NCBI GenBank assembly: GCA_911728435.2
Contig: OU452206.1
Location: 11,996,297 to 12,060,296 of the forward strand
Direction: 5' to 3'
DNA length: 64,000 bases
Source of the DNA: Apoderus coryli
Lineage: Eukaryota > Arthropoda > Insecta > Coleoptera > Attelabidae
Made by a program: the position numbers and the translations under genes. The notes beneath the pieces were generated by a model. The model made no database searches. It had not been told where the DNA came from and saw only the letters and a program-made list of their open reading frames with translations. Below, one piece after another: positions 13,062 through 25,029 of the stretch; position 1 is the stretch's first letter; each line of letters starts with the position of its first letter.

Positions 13062-13904
13062 TCATTCATTAATCCTATTTAAGAACCTCTTTTCAGAATT
13101 TTTCTATCGTTTTTCATTTTCTCATAACAGAGCTGGGACATCGAGTTTTGCTCACCCTGTACAAAAAACGTTAGGGACAAATTATATTAGTTAGTTTCAC
13201 TCGCAGTATTATAGAAATTGTTAACTTGCCTATTCCACATAAAAATTTATCATCGTTAGCAATTAATTAATGTAAGAAACACATAGTAACAAAATATTTA
13301 TTCAATTCAAACCTTCAAAGTCATTTTTCATGGATTGCTACTTGCACTAAAAGATATATTTATATACTGTGAATCTTACGTTATTAAGTAATTCATTATT
13401 GTGGTATATGCTATTTAAGAAAACGTACATAATAAATTATAATTTCAAATTACAACAAATTAAATATTCTAATATAAGCTAAATATTACAAGAACACAAC
13501 GTGAATTAACGCAATATTCAGGTAGGTATAGTCATAATTATTAAAATACTACAAATAAAAAATCATTTAATTCTCCATAATATTAAACATGGTACTCAAC
13601 CGTTACAAAATACTACCTACCTACAGTAGCTATGTATTCTTTCCATACATTCGCCTTATTAAGTTATAAATTAAAATAAAAATTATATATATTTAATTCG
13701 TATAATAGTCCCTGAACTATCAATTGAAGTGTCGCTGACCCACAACAAAACTGTAAATGAAAATCTTCGGAACAAACTTTACGTATGTACTTATATTTAA
13801 TAAAAAGTATGTCGCTGCATACTAATGACGATTAACGTGTTGGAATTATATTGTTTATACCGGTTTTTATTGAATAGGTAAAATACTATATAGACAGTGC
13901 TTGC

Positions 13905-14299
13905 TTCTGGAACTATAGAATCGGGCCTATTTTCATAGAAGAAATCCTGACCCTCTATTCGGAACTTTAAGAAAATGTAATAAATCCATTAAAACAACAA
14001 CAATTTGCATTTCCAACAACATGGAGCTGCTCCTTATTACGCTCTTCGTGTTTGGCAATGACTGGGTGCCAAGAGTGGACGCCAAGATCTCCAAAATTAA
14101 CGCCACTGCAATTTTTATTTGGGGAAATTTAAAAACTGTAGTTTATAAAACTCAGCCCGAAGACACTGATGATCTCAAAACTAGAATAACTCGCGCCTAT
14201 AGACAGGTATCTCGGGAAACATTACGAAAAGTCGACATGAATTTGAAAATAGGCTGTATTATTCCCCCTCAAAAGGAAAATCGTGTCTACTTTAGATGA
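13905..14299 (+). pseudogene. Second mariner-like transposase remnant
   Basis: Shifting + frames read FWNYRIGPIFIEEILT near 13912, then FQQHGAAPYYALRVWQ near 14012, then after frameshift FIWGNLKTVVYKTQPEDTDD and RQVSRETLRKVDMNL. This follows the family pattern GP.F.EG, QQDGAPPHYA, D..PLDFFLWG.LK..VY, RVSRETLR of Tc1/mariner-type transposases common in beetles. The SPDL.PLDF region is corrupted and the frame is broken at least twice. It belongs to a different lineage from the 9.9-10.3 kb remnant. Confidence 0.7.
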
Positions 14300-14669
14300 C
14301 CAGTTATTCTGTGTAGTTTTAAAACAAAATCAATGTAGGTATTTATGTAGCGTATTGTTGTGGCAAAATGAACAATTAGTATTTCTATTCGCTCTAAAAC
14401 TATATCATAAAAGCTTCATTCGAGGTTGGGAATTAGAAATGTTCTAGGACAGTACTCGAACTGTTTGCCATTTTTGTCTCATGATGAAGCAATTAATTTA
14501 AGCCATGTTTATTTTTTATAGAAATAAAAATGCAAGCATTATAACTCGTAATGAACTGTGCATTTAACAAAAGAGTGAGTGATATTGGAAACATTCTCAT
14601 GTTCTGCTAACCAAAATATGGAAAACCATGCAAGCTGATAGCGAGATGCGTCAATTGTCACTATATTTA

Positions 14670-14745
14670 AAAAAGTGGATAGTTCCGTATGTGGAAACTA
14701 TCGTGGTATCACTCTTGTCTCCATCGCCGGAAAGATTCTTGCAAG
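14670..14745 (+). pseudogene. Short LINE reverse transcriptase fragment
   Basis: The + strand reads CGNYRGITLVSIAGKILAR, which matches the reverse transcriptase fingers motif (NYRGI.L.S..GK...R) of endonuclease-bearing non-LTR elements. Only about 25 codons are recognisable; the flanks are not coding. Confidence 0.7.
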
Positions 14746-14755
14746 ACCAAGTTTT

Positions 14756-16010
14756 CTAGGAAGATATCTGTGCACCCTCGTAGTATTGTACTATGAAACA
14801 TATTTTTAGCAAATTCAACAAATTGATTATGCATACAGACAAAATGATTTGTGAAAGCCAATTACGGGTGAAAGTGATTTTGGCCACTCCGCTTATTTTT
14901 ATACACATGTTATTTTTGTAGGTTACATTATTATAATGAACAAAACATGAATTTGAAGAGATTTCATTAGGATCTTTCCTCAACATTTTTGAATAAAACA
15001 TAAATATAATATACACGGTAGGTATACTATAATGGATGATGTATTTTGGAACCCAAAACTCATGTTTCCATTCGTTGAATTTCAATCCTAAATATTTCTT
15101 GAAACTTTAGGTAAATATCATACAACTTTTAAAATAAATAAACAACATCTGCCAAAGTTATCTTACAATAGATAACTTTCCTGACACTCTTTTTGCAGCT
15201 TTTCCGCCAATATTTAGATGATGAATGCATTAATAATGCCTACAAAAGTTTCAGAATATTTTAAAAATGCTACAAATATAATACGTTTATCTTTTATGCA
15301 AATAAACGAAGTGTTAAAGATTCACATAGAGTATTGCTGTGCTTATTATAAATTTTACATAATATGTACAATTAGGTATACAATATTTGTACTTATCCAA
15401 TTCAAAACTGAGACATAAAGTTTTCTAGAAATCAAAACTGCAGCGGAAATTATAAATTGTATATATATTATAAATTCTACAGGAATAGGACAGGGCACTA
15501 CTAGGTACCTGCTTTTATGAATTTAAAGAGTATTTAACGCTCATAAATGATTTAGTAATTCTTATCTCTGTTTTATTTTAGGTTTTTCAGTTTTTTAAAG
15601 TACCAAGTTAGTTAGTAAAATTCTAAATATCACATCAAACTTAAATATGAATTGATCAATCACTTTCGTTACTCTGGTAATCCCAATTCGACTCATGGGA
15701 TATGGGAACTTTGCAAACGGCCCATTAACTAAACTCCCTATCGAATCAAGCATGCCAATGTGTTATGCAAATAATACTCATGATAGCATCCAAAAGATAT
15801 ATCATAAGAATCAAATTCAAAAATTAATTAAATCGTTTCTATATAATCACAGCAGAACTTTAAGAACACACGGTTTACCACTTCACTGCATTTTGATAGC
15901 ATTAGCATGCTCAGGAGTAAATTAAAACTGAAATATTTAAAAAATTGTTTTGGTTAAGTGGTAAAACGTGTCTTCCCATAAAAAATATTACTTTTTATAA
16001 GTAAAACTCT
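14756..16010. other. AT-rich spacer, no gene seen
   Basis: Several chance open frames of 66-109 codons without recognisable domains. No repeat family recognised. Confidence 0.4.
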
Positions 16011-16012
16011 AA

Positions 16013-16225
16013 GGAGCTAACGTAAACCATGATCAAATTAACACTTGATCTTGAAGGTACAGTACCTAGTCCTAGTCCCTCTGTTTTCTTTCTCCTTATG
16101 AGCTAACGTAAACCATGATGAAATTCCTAAATCCTGAAAAAAAAAGAAAAATATGAGGTAGATTTGGACAAATTGACATTTCATCTTGAAGGTTCAGTGG
16201 TCCTGGTCTTCTTCCTCCTTGTCAA
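16013..16225. repeat. Imperfect tandem duplication, unit about 90-125 bases
   Basis: GAGCTAACGTAAACCATGAT occurs at 16013 and again at 16100; in both units it is followed by a CTTGAAGGT(A/T)CAGT block and a CCTAGTC or CCTGGTC block with a pyrimidine-rich tail. The second unit has an A-rich insertion. No coding pattern. Confidence 0.65.
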
Positions 16226-16326
16226 AGCGATTGTTGCTGACTCATTGCTACTCGTTGGTACATCAATGACCCGTTGTATACGTTCCGTTATTACATTATA
16301 AAATTTTCCCTAGACAATTATGCAGC

Positions 16327-16980
16327 TCATCTGTAGCCTTCACTGCTCAAAAATCTTAGTAAGTCGTTTATAACAAGGTTCCATATTAAAGGAAATAGCA
16401 CCCCTGTGGGCACTATCCCATCCCCCAACTGTAACAGGTGGCATTGATACCTCGGTGCCTCAATCCTCCCAGGATTAAAGCTCGTTAAAATGTTACAGAA
16501 GGGGAGGTTGCAAGTAGATCCTTCCCTGTTTCCAGGGCATCTAAACGCATATTGATTCGGATGTTGTGGCATTATTTCCAGAGCCCCGTCCCTAATATGT
16601 ATATATTTTAGTCTCTCTGTCTTTGACTGCAAAGACATCAGACTTGTTGATCTCGTAGCCCTTGCTTCTTTCTGTCCAAATTTTCCAGGTTTGGGTATAA
16701 ATTCTACTCTACTTCCACTGTGGTGATCCGGCTTCTCTCGAAAGTTCAGGAGGAAGCCTCGTTGAATGAATAGGCTAATGTTGTCTCATCATTTTCTTTT
16801 TTGGAGCTGAAAAGGAGCCACTCTCCCACCCTCTGTTGGGGATTTTGCCGTCTTAACCGAATTCGAGCCGCTTCCTGATCCAGCTCTCCTGGCAAAAGTC
16901 TTGCTTCCACCTTCGGCCTCCATGGGAGATCCTTGGCCTCAACTACCGTCAACTCCTTACCCTCCCAAATCGATCCCAGA
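16327..16980 (-). pseudogene. LINE remnant: reverse transcriptase and gag-like pieces
   Basis: The - strand frame 16327-16638 ends in TGVLFPLIWNLVINDLL, which matches the reverse transcriptase segment GGVLSPLLWNLVVDDLL of R1/Jockey-type LINEs. The upstream frame 16746-16952 has a WLLFSSKKENDETTLAYSF stretch resembling the C-terminal part of ORF1/gag-like proteins of insect LINEs. Both are incomplete, in different frames, and the DNA between them is non-coding, so the copy has internal deletions. Confidence 0.6.
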
Positions 16981-16999
16981 CTTGCCCCCTGTAGCCATT

Positions 17000-18980
17000 A
17001 CCGAAGACCATCCAAACGTAAACATTTGATGTTGCTAATTTGTTTTAAATTATTCATCATCATCAATAATTTATAAACTGCATATTTTTAATTCATGTGC
17101 CTACATTCATATTGTCGAATTTGATTTTGAATGTAAATAATGCGAAATATTAATGACTTTTTCAAGACTTTCTAATGATGAGATTTTAATTTAATTGAGG
17201 AAGTAATGTATGTTGTTAAATATCACTTGTAATTTCTCTATTAAATAATACGTTAATGGTAAAGTAGGCAAATAATCATAATTATTTAAAGTTATTTAGT
17301 CAAGCGCCATCAGAAACTTGTGTACTTTCATTAATACAATAGAACATTACTTGAAAATTATATGAGAGTCACTGAGATTTAAAGATAAATGCTATTTGAA
17401 ATTTAAATATTTATTTTTAATTATACAAGGTTTCCTGTAGTCAATTAGAGAGATTTTTGGCGCTAAAAAAAACAGTATAAATAGAGTGTGTGGTATAGAA
17501 AAGTTACGGGACCGTCCGTCGTGGACTTCTTAAATTTGAAATAATTAGAAGAATAGGTACTCTTTGGCCACTGATGATCGGATTCTGAAGCATGTATTGT
17601 AATTTGATAAGTTCACGTTGTATACTAGATGAATAGAATCTCGGAAAACTTCACCAACACATTTACTAAGACTCGAAACGTGGTACGCTAACAGTGTTAG
17701 CATCTTCATGAGTATATTGAAACAAAATTTCAGGACAAATAGACCTATTTGTACGAATAAATCTGATAAACGTAAGTAGACGTAATTTCGGCCAATTTGT
17801 ACATTTGGAATGGAATTCCAAGTGATAAAATTTATTTATTTGTCATGTCCGGGTCTACACCATATTTATACTAAAACCTATTTTGGAATGTTAGTTCCTT
17901 TAGCAGGATTAATATTCATTGAATTGTTAAATATACTATTAAATAATGAAATAGCCTTAAATATTAATTTTATGTTTCTACCAGCAAAAATTTTAATAAC
18001 ATCATAATAAAGAATCTGTAATAATTTATGGCTGTTCACTGGTGCAATAATTTTTTATTAATAGTTGTCTAACACATATATGGCCATTGAAAGAAAAAAA
18101 TGAAATTCGCTAATCCCTATATTAAAATCTAGTAGCTGTCTATTATAAAAAGATGTTATATTAAGAGAAAAACGAATAACCTTGACACACTTTTAGAACT
18201 TTCTTCTTCATTAACTAAGAAATAAAAATTGTTCTTTAATTACCTTAAATAAATTATTGTCTTCTTAGTTATATTCGCAACTTTTAGTAATGGCATTAAA
18301 AAATAACAACAAATAACACTATTTAACTATTAAAATTGATTATAGGTAAATATTGCAAAAGAGAGAGACGTTGTTCAATAAACTTTGCACAATTCTGCAG
18401 TAAATTTAAGATGAAAAATTCATTATCATCATTACGATGTTAAGCAAACTTAAAAATTAGAAATTAATGATCCTCTCTCGCCTTGTATAAAAGTAAAAAA
18501 AAAACTTTACTTTATATTTAAAACACTTTGAATATGCTTGATTTTTGATTTAATTATTAAAACCCGAATTTTCAGTTGAAAATTCAAATTATAGTATGCA
18601 TTCATAATATGTAGGTATAGGTATTAAGATTTTGGCAATCAATTTTACTTTTTATTTTCTCTTAATGTTGTTACACCGGTTTTAAGTTAAGAGGCAGGCG
18701 CCATTCTTTAGTTCGTTACTAGTGCTAGTATCTTAAATTTAAAATATTATTTTATTTTAGCGGTATTATTTATGATGATTATGAAAATAGCTGACATTTA
18801 TTCTGTATAATAAATTCAAGTACCTACCTTACACAGGGAGTCAGTATTGATAGGTTGGGCACAAATATTTAAAATTAGCATATATGATCCACCAGTGATC
18901 AATATGTTTTGATATAAACAAAAAGAGTTTTAAAATTTATATTACTGAGTTTAAGGTTATTTCATCAGTCGTCAAATGCC
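17000..18980. other. AT-rich spacer, no gene seen
   Basis: AT-rich with many homopolymers. An open frame at 17810-18007 (+) has two hydrophobic runs but no recognisable family; I do not call it a gene. Confidence 0.4.
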
Positions 18981-18989
18981 AGGGATGGC

Positions 18990-19165
18990 TATTATACACT
19001 TATTTTTTCCAATTGCTTGTTACATAATGATTAATTCTATTGCCAACATTAGACACGCCCCAATTCCCTAGCGGCAGGCTTTATTTACGCATTCCTTGTT
19101 ACATAATGTAACAAGACTTAAGTTATGTTGGAAACTTGCTTCACACTATCTGGTACCATACGCCA
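18990..19165. repeat. Dispersed repeat, copy B (inverted relative to 9085-9375)
   Basis: Contains CCCTAGCGGCAGGCTTTATTT and AGTTATGTTGGAAACTTGCT, the reverse complements of segments of copy A. The two segments join here at a palindrome CTTGTTACATAATGTAACAAG, while in copy A they are separated by more than 200 bases. This suggests that the palindromic GTTACATAATGTAAC sequence is a terminus and that copy B is a rearranged or head-to-tail joint. Confidence 0.55.
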
Positions 19166-19499
19166 GACAACCTATGTGGGGTGTAATTCTGAGGCCTTCT
19201 TAGAGCAGCCTTCCGTTCAATTACACCTCAAATGTTGGTCAATGCCAAACAATCATTTGAAAAAAGCATCCGTTGTATTGAAACCAATGGACGCCACTTC
19301 GAACATTATTTATTACATTAAATGAGTTTTTATTTCATTTTTGATTATTGATTTCGTAGATAATATTAATCTGATCTGATTTGCTGCTGTTTGTTTATTA
19401 TATTTATTTGTTTTACTTATTTCCATAAAACTTCTTGTTATTTTTCATAGCTACTTTGATTTTAAAACAATTGTAGGAAAAATAGACCGTTGGAGTTAC

Positions 19500-20560
19500 A
19501 CTTTCCTACTTCTCTCGACCAACTCGAGCGTTGAAGTCTCCTAGCAGGATGTCGGAGTCAGGAACGTTGGTCAGCACTCTATCAAACTGTGAGTAGAATT
19601 CCTCTTTTAATTCTTCGTCGGTGTCCATGGTTGGCGCGTATGCGCTTAGAATTGTGGCTCGCCGATCCCGGCTTAGCCTGAGGCCAAGACTCATCAATCT
19701 CTCATTTATGCCAGATGGTAGTTCGTCCAAATAATTAATTAGGTCATTTTTAATTGCAAATCCGACACCATGGATACGGGGCTGAAAAGAAAGTATAGCC
19801 TCCACCATGTTCTTTCAATTGACCTTCACCTGATCTTCTGGTTTCACTTAATGCAGCAATGTCAACGCTGAATCGTTTTAGTTCACGGGCTGTAATTGCC
19901 GTACGTCGTTCTGGTCTATTATTGCTGTTAGTATCCATTAGTGTGCGTACGTTCCATGTCGCAAAGTTCAAATGTTTAACTGTGTTATAATTAATATTAT
20001 TTCGACCGCAAATGGTGCACCCTCTGTACGCGGTTATCCAGACAGGCGGATGGGAGGACTGACTATGTTTAGGGTACGTTTTATAGCCCCCTCACCATGC
20101 GAGGTGAGCAGAGTGAACCTTAAAAAGGACTGCTCAGTCACAAGTGCAGGACACGAACAGCTCCACAGTCCCAAATCCTGAAGTTGAACGGCTATCACTC
20201 GCCGCCTACGTGCCGGTTTGCCACTAGGAACTTCCAGATCACACAATCCTGCTACCGTCGGGACTCCCTGATCTTTTCAAAGTGACGTTTAGACTTATCC
20301 AGCAATCACATGACCCCTGACAGAAACTGAAGTCCGACCCAATGGTATTGTGGCTACGACGATTGGAGACTCCAGCACTGCTGCAATCTGTTGCTGAGGT
20401 GTAATGGATGCGTGAATAAGATGGTAGGTTCTGATTCTAGACGACGCGAAGCTTAAGGGCATGGGATGGAGGGCCGCGGTGCGACGCATAATGAGATCAA
20501 AGTCGTCCATTTAGTTGTCGCACCGTTGTGGCTACAGGCAGTACGGCTCGCCAACAGCGC
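19500..20560 (-). pseudogene. 5' part of a LINE with AP-type endonuclease, 3' part missing
   Basis: The - strand frame 19750-19971 starts MNFATWNVRTL and has VDIAALSETR, the first motifs of an apurinic-type endonuclease. After a frameshift/deletion near 19795 the frame 19506-19808 continues with HGVGFAIKND, ATILSAYAP and SDILLGDFNARVG, the later endonuclease motifs with the catalytic Asp and Asn of GDFNA. Upstream (19985-20560) lies GC-richer sequence, probably the element's 5' untranslated region or leader. The match ends abruptly at about 19500: no reverse transcriptase follows. Confidence 0.8.
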
Positions 20561-20610
20561 CGTAGCAGAGAAGTCATTCTCTGGCCTGACTCCTTAACAT
20601 ATATATGTAA

Positions 20611-21300
20611 TATACAGGGTTAGCAAAAAGGAAACCCCTCAATATATGACGAACGGTAAATGATATGAAAAAAAGTTTCATACAAAACTTGTAGGTTTTT
20701 TTAGTAGCAGGTACTGGCAGTACTTTAAAATATACCGGGTGACCCAACAAAGCGCAGTAGATCAAAGTTGTGATTTTTTAAATGGAAGACCCTATATTTG
20801 ACATTATTTTTGCATTGTTGGGAGAATTTGATACTAACTTAACAAAAAACATAAATTTTGCCAAATCGCTAATGGTATGCATTTCGAAAATTTGCTTTAA
20901 ATTGATTTTCTTGTTTTTTGTCTCTGTTTCGCTCGTGGGTTTTAAGTTGTTTTAGTTTATAATAGTTTTAGTTTATTTCTGTTGCAATCTTTTTTGAATA
21001 AACAATTGTTTTTGATATTTTCATCTTTCTTCTTCTTCGTTGATAGCTCGGTAGCAAGTGAGTTTAGAGATAGGAAGTTCTTCGTAAAGTTAGTTTCAAA
21101 TTCTCCACACAATTATATCAAATGATGTCAAATATAGGGTGTTCCGTTTAAAGAATCACAACTGCGCTTTGTTGGGCGACCCGGTATATTTTAAAGTACT
21201 AACAGTACATGCTCCTAAAAAAGCCTAAAAGTTTTGTATAAAACTTTTTTTCATATCATTTACCGTTCGTAATATATTGAGGGGTTTTTACTTTACTATT
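20611..21300. repeat. Nested foldback element, arms about 185 bases
   Basis: The left arm (20611-20806) and right arm (about 21120-21300) are imperfect inverted repeats; shared blocks include AACCCCTCAATATAT, GAACGGTAAATGATATGAAA and CCTATATTTGACAT. Inside each arm lies a second terminus, TATACCGGGT(G/C)(A/G)CCCAACAAAG, at about 20733 and 21190, so one TIR element may sit inside another. The 300-base centre has no recognisable gene. The outer left end TACAGGGTTAG resembles the other TACAGGGT elements here. Confidence 0.75.
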
Positions 21301-21311
21301 TATTAGTTAAA

Positions 21312-22740
21312 GTTACTTTTCCGCACTGTTTTTAATATTCCTATAACTGTCAAATTGACAATTGAGGTAACAACAATTGACAAATGTGTCAAATATGCCT
21401 TTCGTCATAATAATATCAGTTAGTATTAATTTGTAATATGAGAAAAATGATAAATGAACCAAAAATCCTAAATTTTAACAGGTTCTTGTTGTTTTCTGGA
21501 TAAACAGAGGTACCTAAGCTATAAGTACTTCTTATTTTAATGTGGCTACACAGTTATTGATATATGCATGATTTATAACAAATCTAGCACTACGTATCTG
21601 ACTTTATATTTGTTATAGGTAGCAATATTATTAATAATAAATGCGGAAAAGTAATTTTACAGCACTGAGTGTGGAAAAGTTACGTTTCTGTACGATTTTA
21701 ATTAATTAAATTAATACGAGTAATTTCTACAGTTTTGCCTGTACCCTTTGGTTTTGTGATATTTGAAGTGCTCTTTTCCGCACTATACGTAAATAAGTCG
21801 TTTTAAAAAAATATCTATCTGTGTATCTGTCTGTCTGTATTCACGATAACTTAACATATTTTAACCAAATTTGGTACAAAAATACTACAGGATATGTCTA
21901 GGTGCAGACTAACTTTTAGCAAACATTAAGCGGATGCAAGGGGTTTAAAAATGGTTGAAAATTTAAAAAAAATAATATTTCTTAAGCATATTGATTAGTT
22001 ATTTAAAATAATATTTGTCAAACAAATGTATAAAGGGTATCCTTTTTGTCATACGAACCACGGTATATAAAAAAGAAATTATTAAGATGCCAAAGATGAT
22101 ACTCTAACATACATCAAATAGTTGGCAAAATAATGTGGGTACGATTTCGAAACATATTTATTATCCTGAGATAATGCAACTGTCAAGGCGTGCCACACAA
22201 TTATTAAAATATATGAACATTAGCTAATGCATTATAATTTCCCAAACAACCGGATAAAATATTATGCGAAATATGTGAGAGAGAAAAGTACAATCTCAAA
22301 CTGCAATATTTATTTCGTTTTTAGATAATTAGAAACCACTTTTAATTTCTATTGAGGTAGATACTCAAATTAAATTCATGTATGTTAAATTGTAGTATAA
22401 CATAATTTGAATTTAGAAATTATATTTTTTTAATTAAATATTGTTTGAATTTGTCATTATGTTTATTAAAATTCATTTAAAAAATAGTAGAGAGCGTCAT
22501 CGTTGTACCCAACATCAGTGAGCGTCAAAATTATGGAATAAATTCATTATTTTGAGAATAGTGATATAAAACTTAACATAATTATTTATACAGAATATTT
22601 ATATTTACATTATTGAGGAAATTTACAATGTGCACTTTTCCGCATTTTTTGTAGTGCGGAAAGTTACACTTTTCAGACCTTCAGTGCGCGTCGTTCGGTC
22701 AATTATCGTCGTGTGCGGAAAAGTAATACTTTCCGCACTT
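21312..22740. mobile_element. Putative element with TTACTTTTCCGCAC inverted ends
   Basis: The left end has AGTTACTTTTCCGCACTG (21311-21328); the right end has GTGTGCGGAAAAGTAATAC (22711-22729), its inverse. The same core recurs internally near 21641, 21669, 21771, 22631 and 22653 in both orientations. A short TCTGTCTGTCTGT tract lies at 21825-21838. No transposase frame was recognised, so this is either non-autonomous or a cluster of small related insertions. Confidence 0.5.
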
Positions 22741-22744
22741 CTTA

Positions 22745-24640
22745 GGTAAATAACTACTTTTTTACTACTCCTAGTGTTTATACTAATACCAAATATAAAA
22801 ATAATTTATAATATGAGGCACATAAAATGGTGAAACGTAAATTTTATTTGTTGAATAAAATAATTTATTTATGTTTTTGTAACAAATTACTACATACTTC
22901 TTGTTGTGTAAATTAATATAATAAAAACACCCTATCGTATGTATCGGTAAAGCCAGAAATTTTCTCCGCTATGCAAAAAAAATATTTATTTTATTATATT
23001 TACGAACAAAAATTATTTTAATAATTTTAAAATTATGGTTCCTCAGTGCGCATTTCACCTAAAACTAGTAATAAAATTTCCCAAAAATAAGATTTGAGCG
23101 GTTCTTAAAATATTTCATGTAGAAACTCTGGAATATTTTAAATTAGATTTTTAATATGCTATTACTACCTACAGAAAAGATCAAAATTAATAAGAAATTA
23201 ACAAAGACAAATCGCTAGGTATAGGTTGTAATTGTGTTTTAATTATTGCTGTAAATACAATGCAAGAAAAAATAGTTGTATGAAATTCAAGGTGAACTGC
23301 AAATGAAATTATTACCAAGAATACTAAGAAGAAGAATGTCTTTTCTACCTACCTAACATACTTTTAAGTATGTAGTATTATTGGTGCAAGGTACAAATAA
23401 TAAGTTATTTATTAATAACAATAAAAATATTCCTTGACAAAGGAATTAGAGGATATTATTGGAGTTTTGTTAAACGAAATTTGATTTAAATTATTTTTCA
23501 TTTGTACTGCTATAAAAAACCAACAACAAGATTAAAGGACAGGAATAAAATAAAGAAATAAGAGCGATCAGCAACCTCTTCTTTTCATCCAAATTTCTGT
23601 TCTATTGCAACGAATATCAATAAATGTTTGTCTAACAACAACAATAACAGTTTCATTCAAATTGAGCCACGAACTTTAGAACTAATAAGGAAATACATAC
23701 ACGCCGAAGATTAGCCCCAAAGTACAACTAAAAGGCCGAAAATAAATACGACCACCAAAACGCCAACATGGGATTATTTTATCCTTCTGCTAACCAGCAG
23801 TTAAAAGCAGCAGCAACGGCTTCTGACAGAATCTTGAGAATCATGGCCAATTCAACAACAAACTTCGTATTTTTTTTTCTAATTTGCAATTTTATATGTA
23901 TCTATGTAAACAATTTAAGTTTAAATGTAAAATTATAATTTTATATTTACAATTTGTAAAAGTATAATTTTATATTTAAATCTCATCCTCCTCTCTAAGA
24001 ATCCATTATTTCCCTGAGTTTTTCTAAATTCGTTTTACCAAAATATTGCATATTTCCTAATATTTACCGTGAAAAAAGTACCGCATCACATGGATTTTTT
24101 TTTCTTAGGATTTAATTAACATTTTAATTCTACTGTTTTTGTTTTGAAACCTACCAAAAATGCCATTTTTGTAGGAAAAAAAAATTGCCTTATTTTTTAA
24201 AATATCCAAAAATTTCGACGAAAAGTTTGTATGTTTTAATTTTCAGAAATGTTGAAATTTTTTTTAATACTCCTCATCGGATTTTCCAAGTTTTGAAATG
24301 TTTTTAAAAATGTTTTATTAATTTAAAATTGTATTTTCAAACTCTTTAAGTTTTTTTTTTGGAAAGGGTCCCCCGTTTCACTGCAGTTAAGTCTAACACT
24401 GATTTTTGCAAAAAAAATTAAATCTTTACCAAAAATCCCCCCAACGGTTAATACAAGGTTACAATGCTATTTATAATGACCTTTGCAATTTAATTTTTAT
24501 CGATTTTTTATGAACCAGATTAATAGCTACCTCGAACGAAAAGAAAAAACTACAAAAAATTCTTTTAATTTACTTGTAACTGAAACTTGAGAGTCAACAA
24601 ATGTCTTAATATTTTACAATTAACATAATAAATAGTTATT
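22745..24640. other. AT-rich spacer, no gene seen
   Basis: Long A/T homopolymers and no coding pattern. No repeat family recognised. Confidence 0.45.
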
Positions 24641-24642
24641 TA

Positions 24643-24758
24643 TTATACAAGGGAAAAAAGTACTAGATTTTAGCTCGAGACTGTGTTGTCTCCCTACGCG
24701 CAGCGGAGGGAGACAACAAACCGAGAGCTAAAATCTAACTTTTTTCCCGTGTATGATA
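24643..24758. repeat. Hairpin MITE, arms about 50 bases
   Basis: TTATACAAGGGAAAAAAGTA at the left and ACTTTTTTCCCGTGTATGATA at the right are inverse copies; the arms continue through AGATTTTAGCTC and TTGTCTCCCT to a short GC-rich loop (CTACGCGCAGCGGAG). Nearly the whole insertion folds on itself. Confidence 0.8.
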
Positions 24759-25029
24759 CACTATTTTTTTCTGAAACGGGAAAAACTTCGATTTAATATT
24801 GAAAAAAGTCAGAAAATTATCCAAGTGAAATTTGAAGTTTTAAAAACCTTTCAGTAATCAAATATCTGTCAATTTCATTCTGTGATTTAATTTGAAAATT
24901 GCGAACACTCCACCGGAGTCAGTAGAAGCAGCAAAAGTAGCGTCACAAATTATTGCCAGTTTTGATTACAAAGAAAATGTAACTTTTGTATAATAAAATT
25001 TCCTAAAATTAAATATCTACCGTTACTTA

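Larger units (their letters stand above)
11302..13161. mobile_element. TIR transposon, 1.86 kb, with TACAGGGTGAGC ends
   Basis: The left end (11302-11386) and the right end (about 13075-13161) are near-perfect inverted repeats of about 85 bases beginning TACAGGGTGAGCAAAACTCG. Weaker similarity continues inward, including AGTTTCCAAA followed by TTTACTT-type sequence. A TA target duplication is compatible with both ends; no longer duplication is visible. The element carries a broken THAP-domain gene on the - strand. THAP domains occur in P-element and Kolobok transposases, but no catalytic core was recognised, so superfamily is left open. Confidence 0.7.

Noticed and set aside
17810..18007. Hydrophobic 65-codon frame, considered as a mitochondrial insert or receptor fragment
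   Set aside because: No motif of a mitochondrial protein or receptor could be matched; composition fits AT-rich chance DNA.
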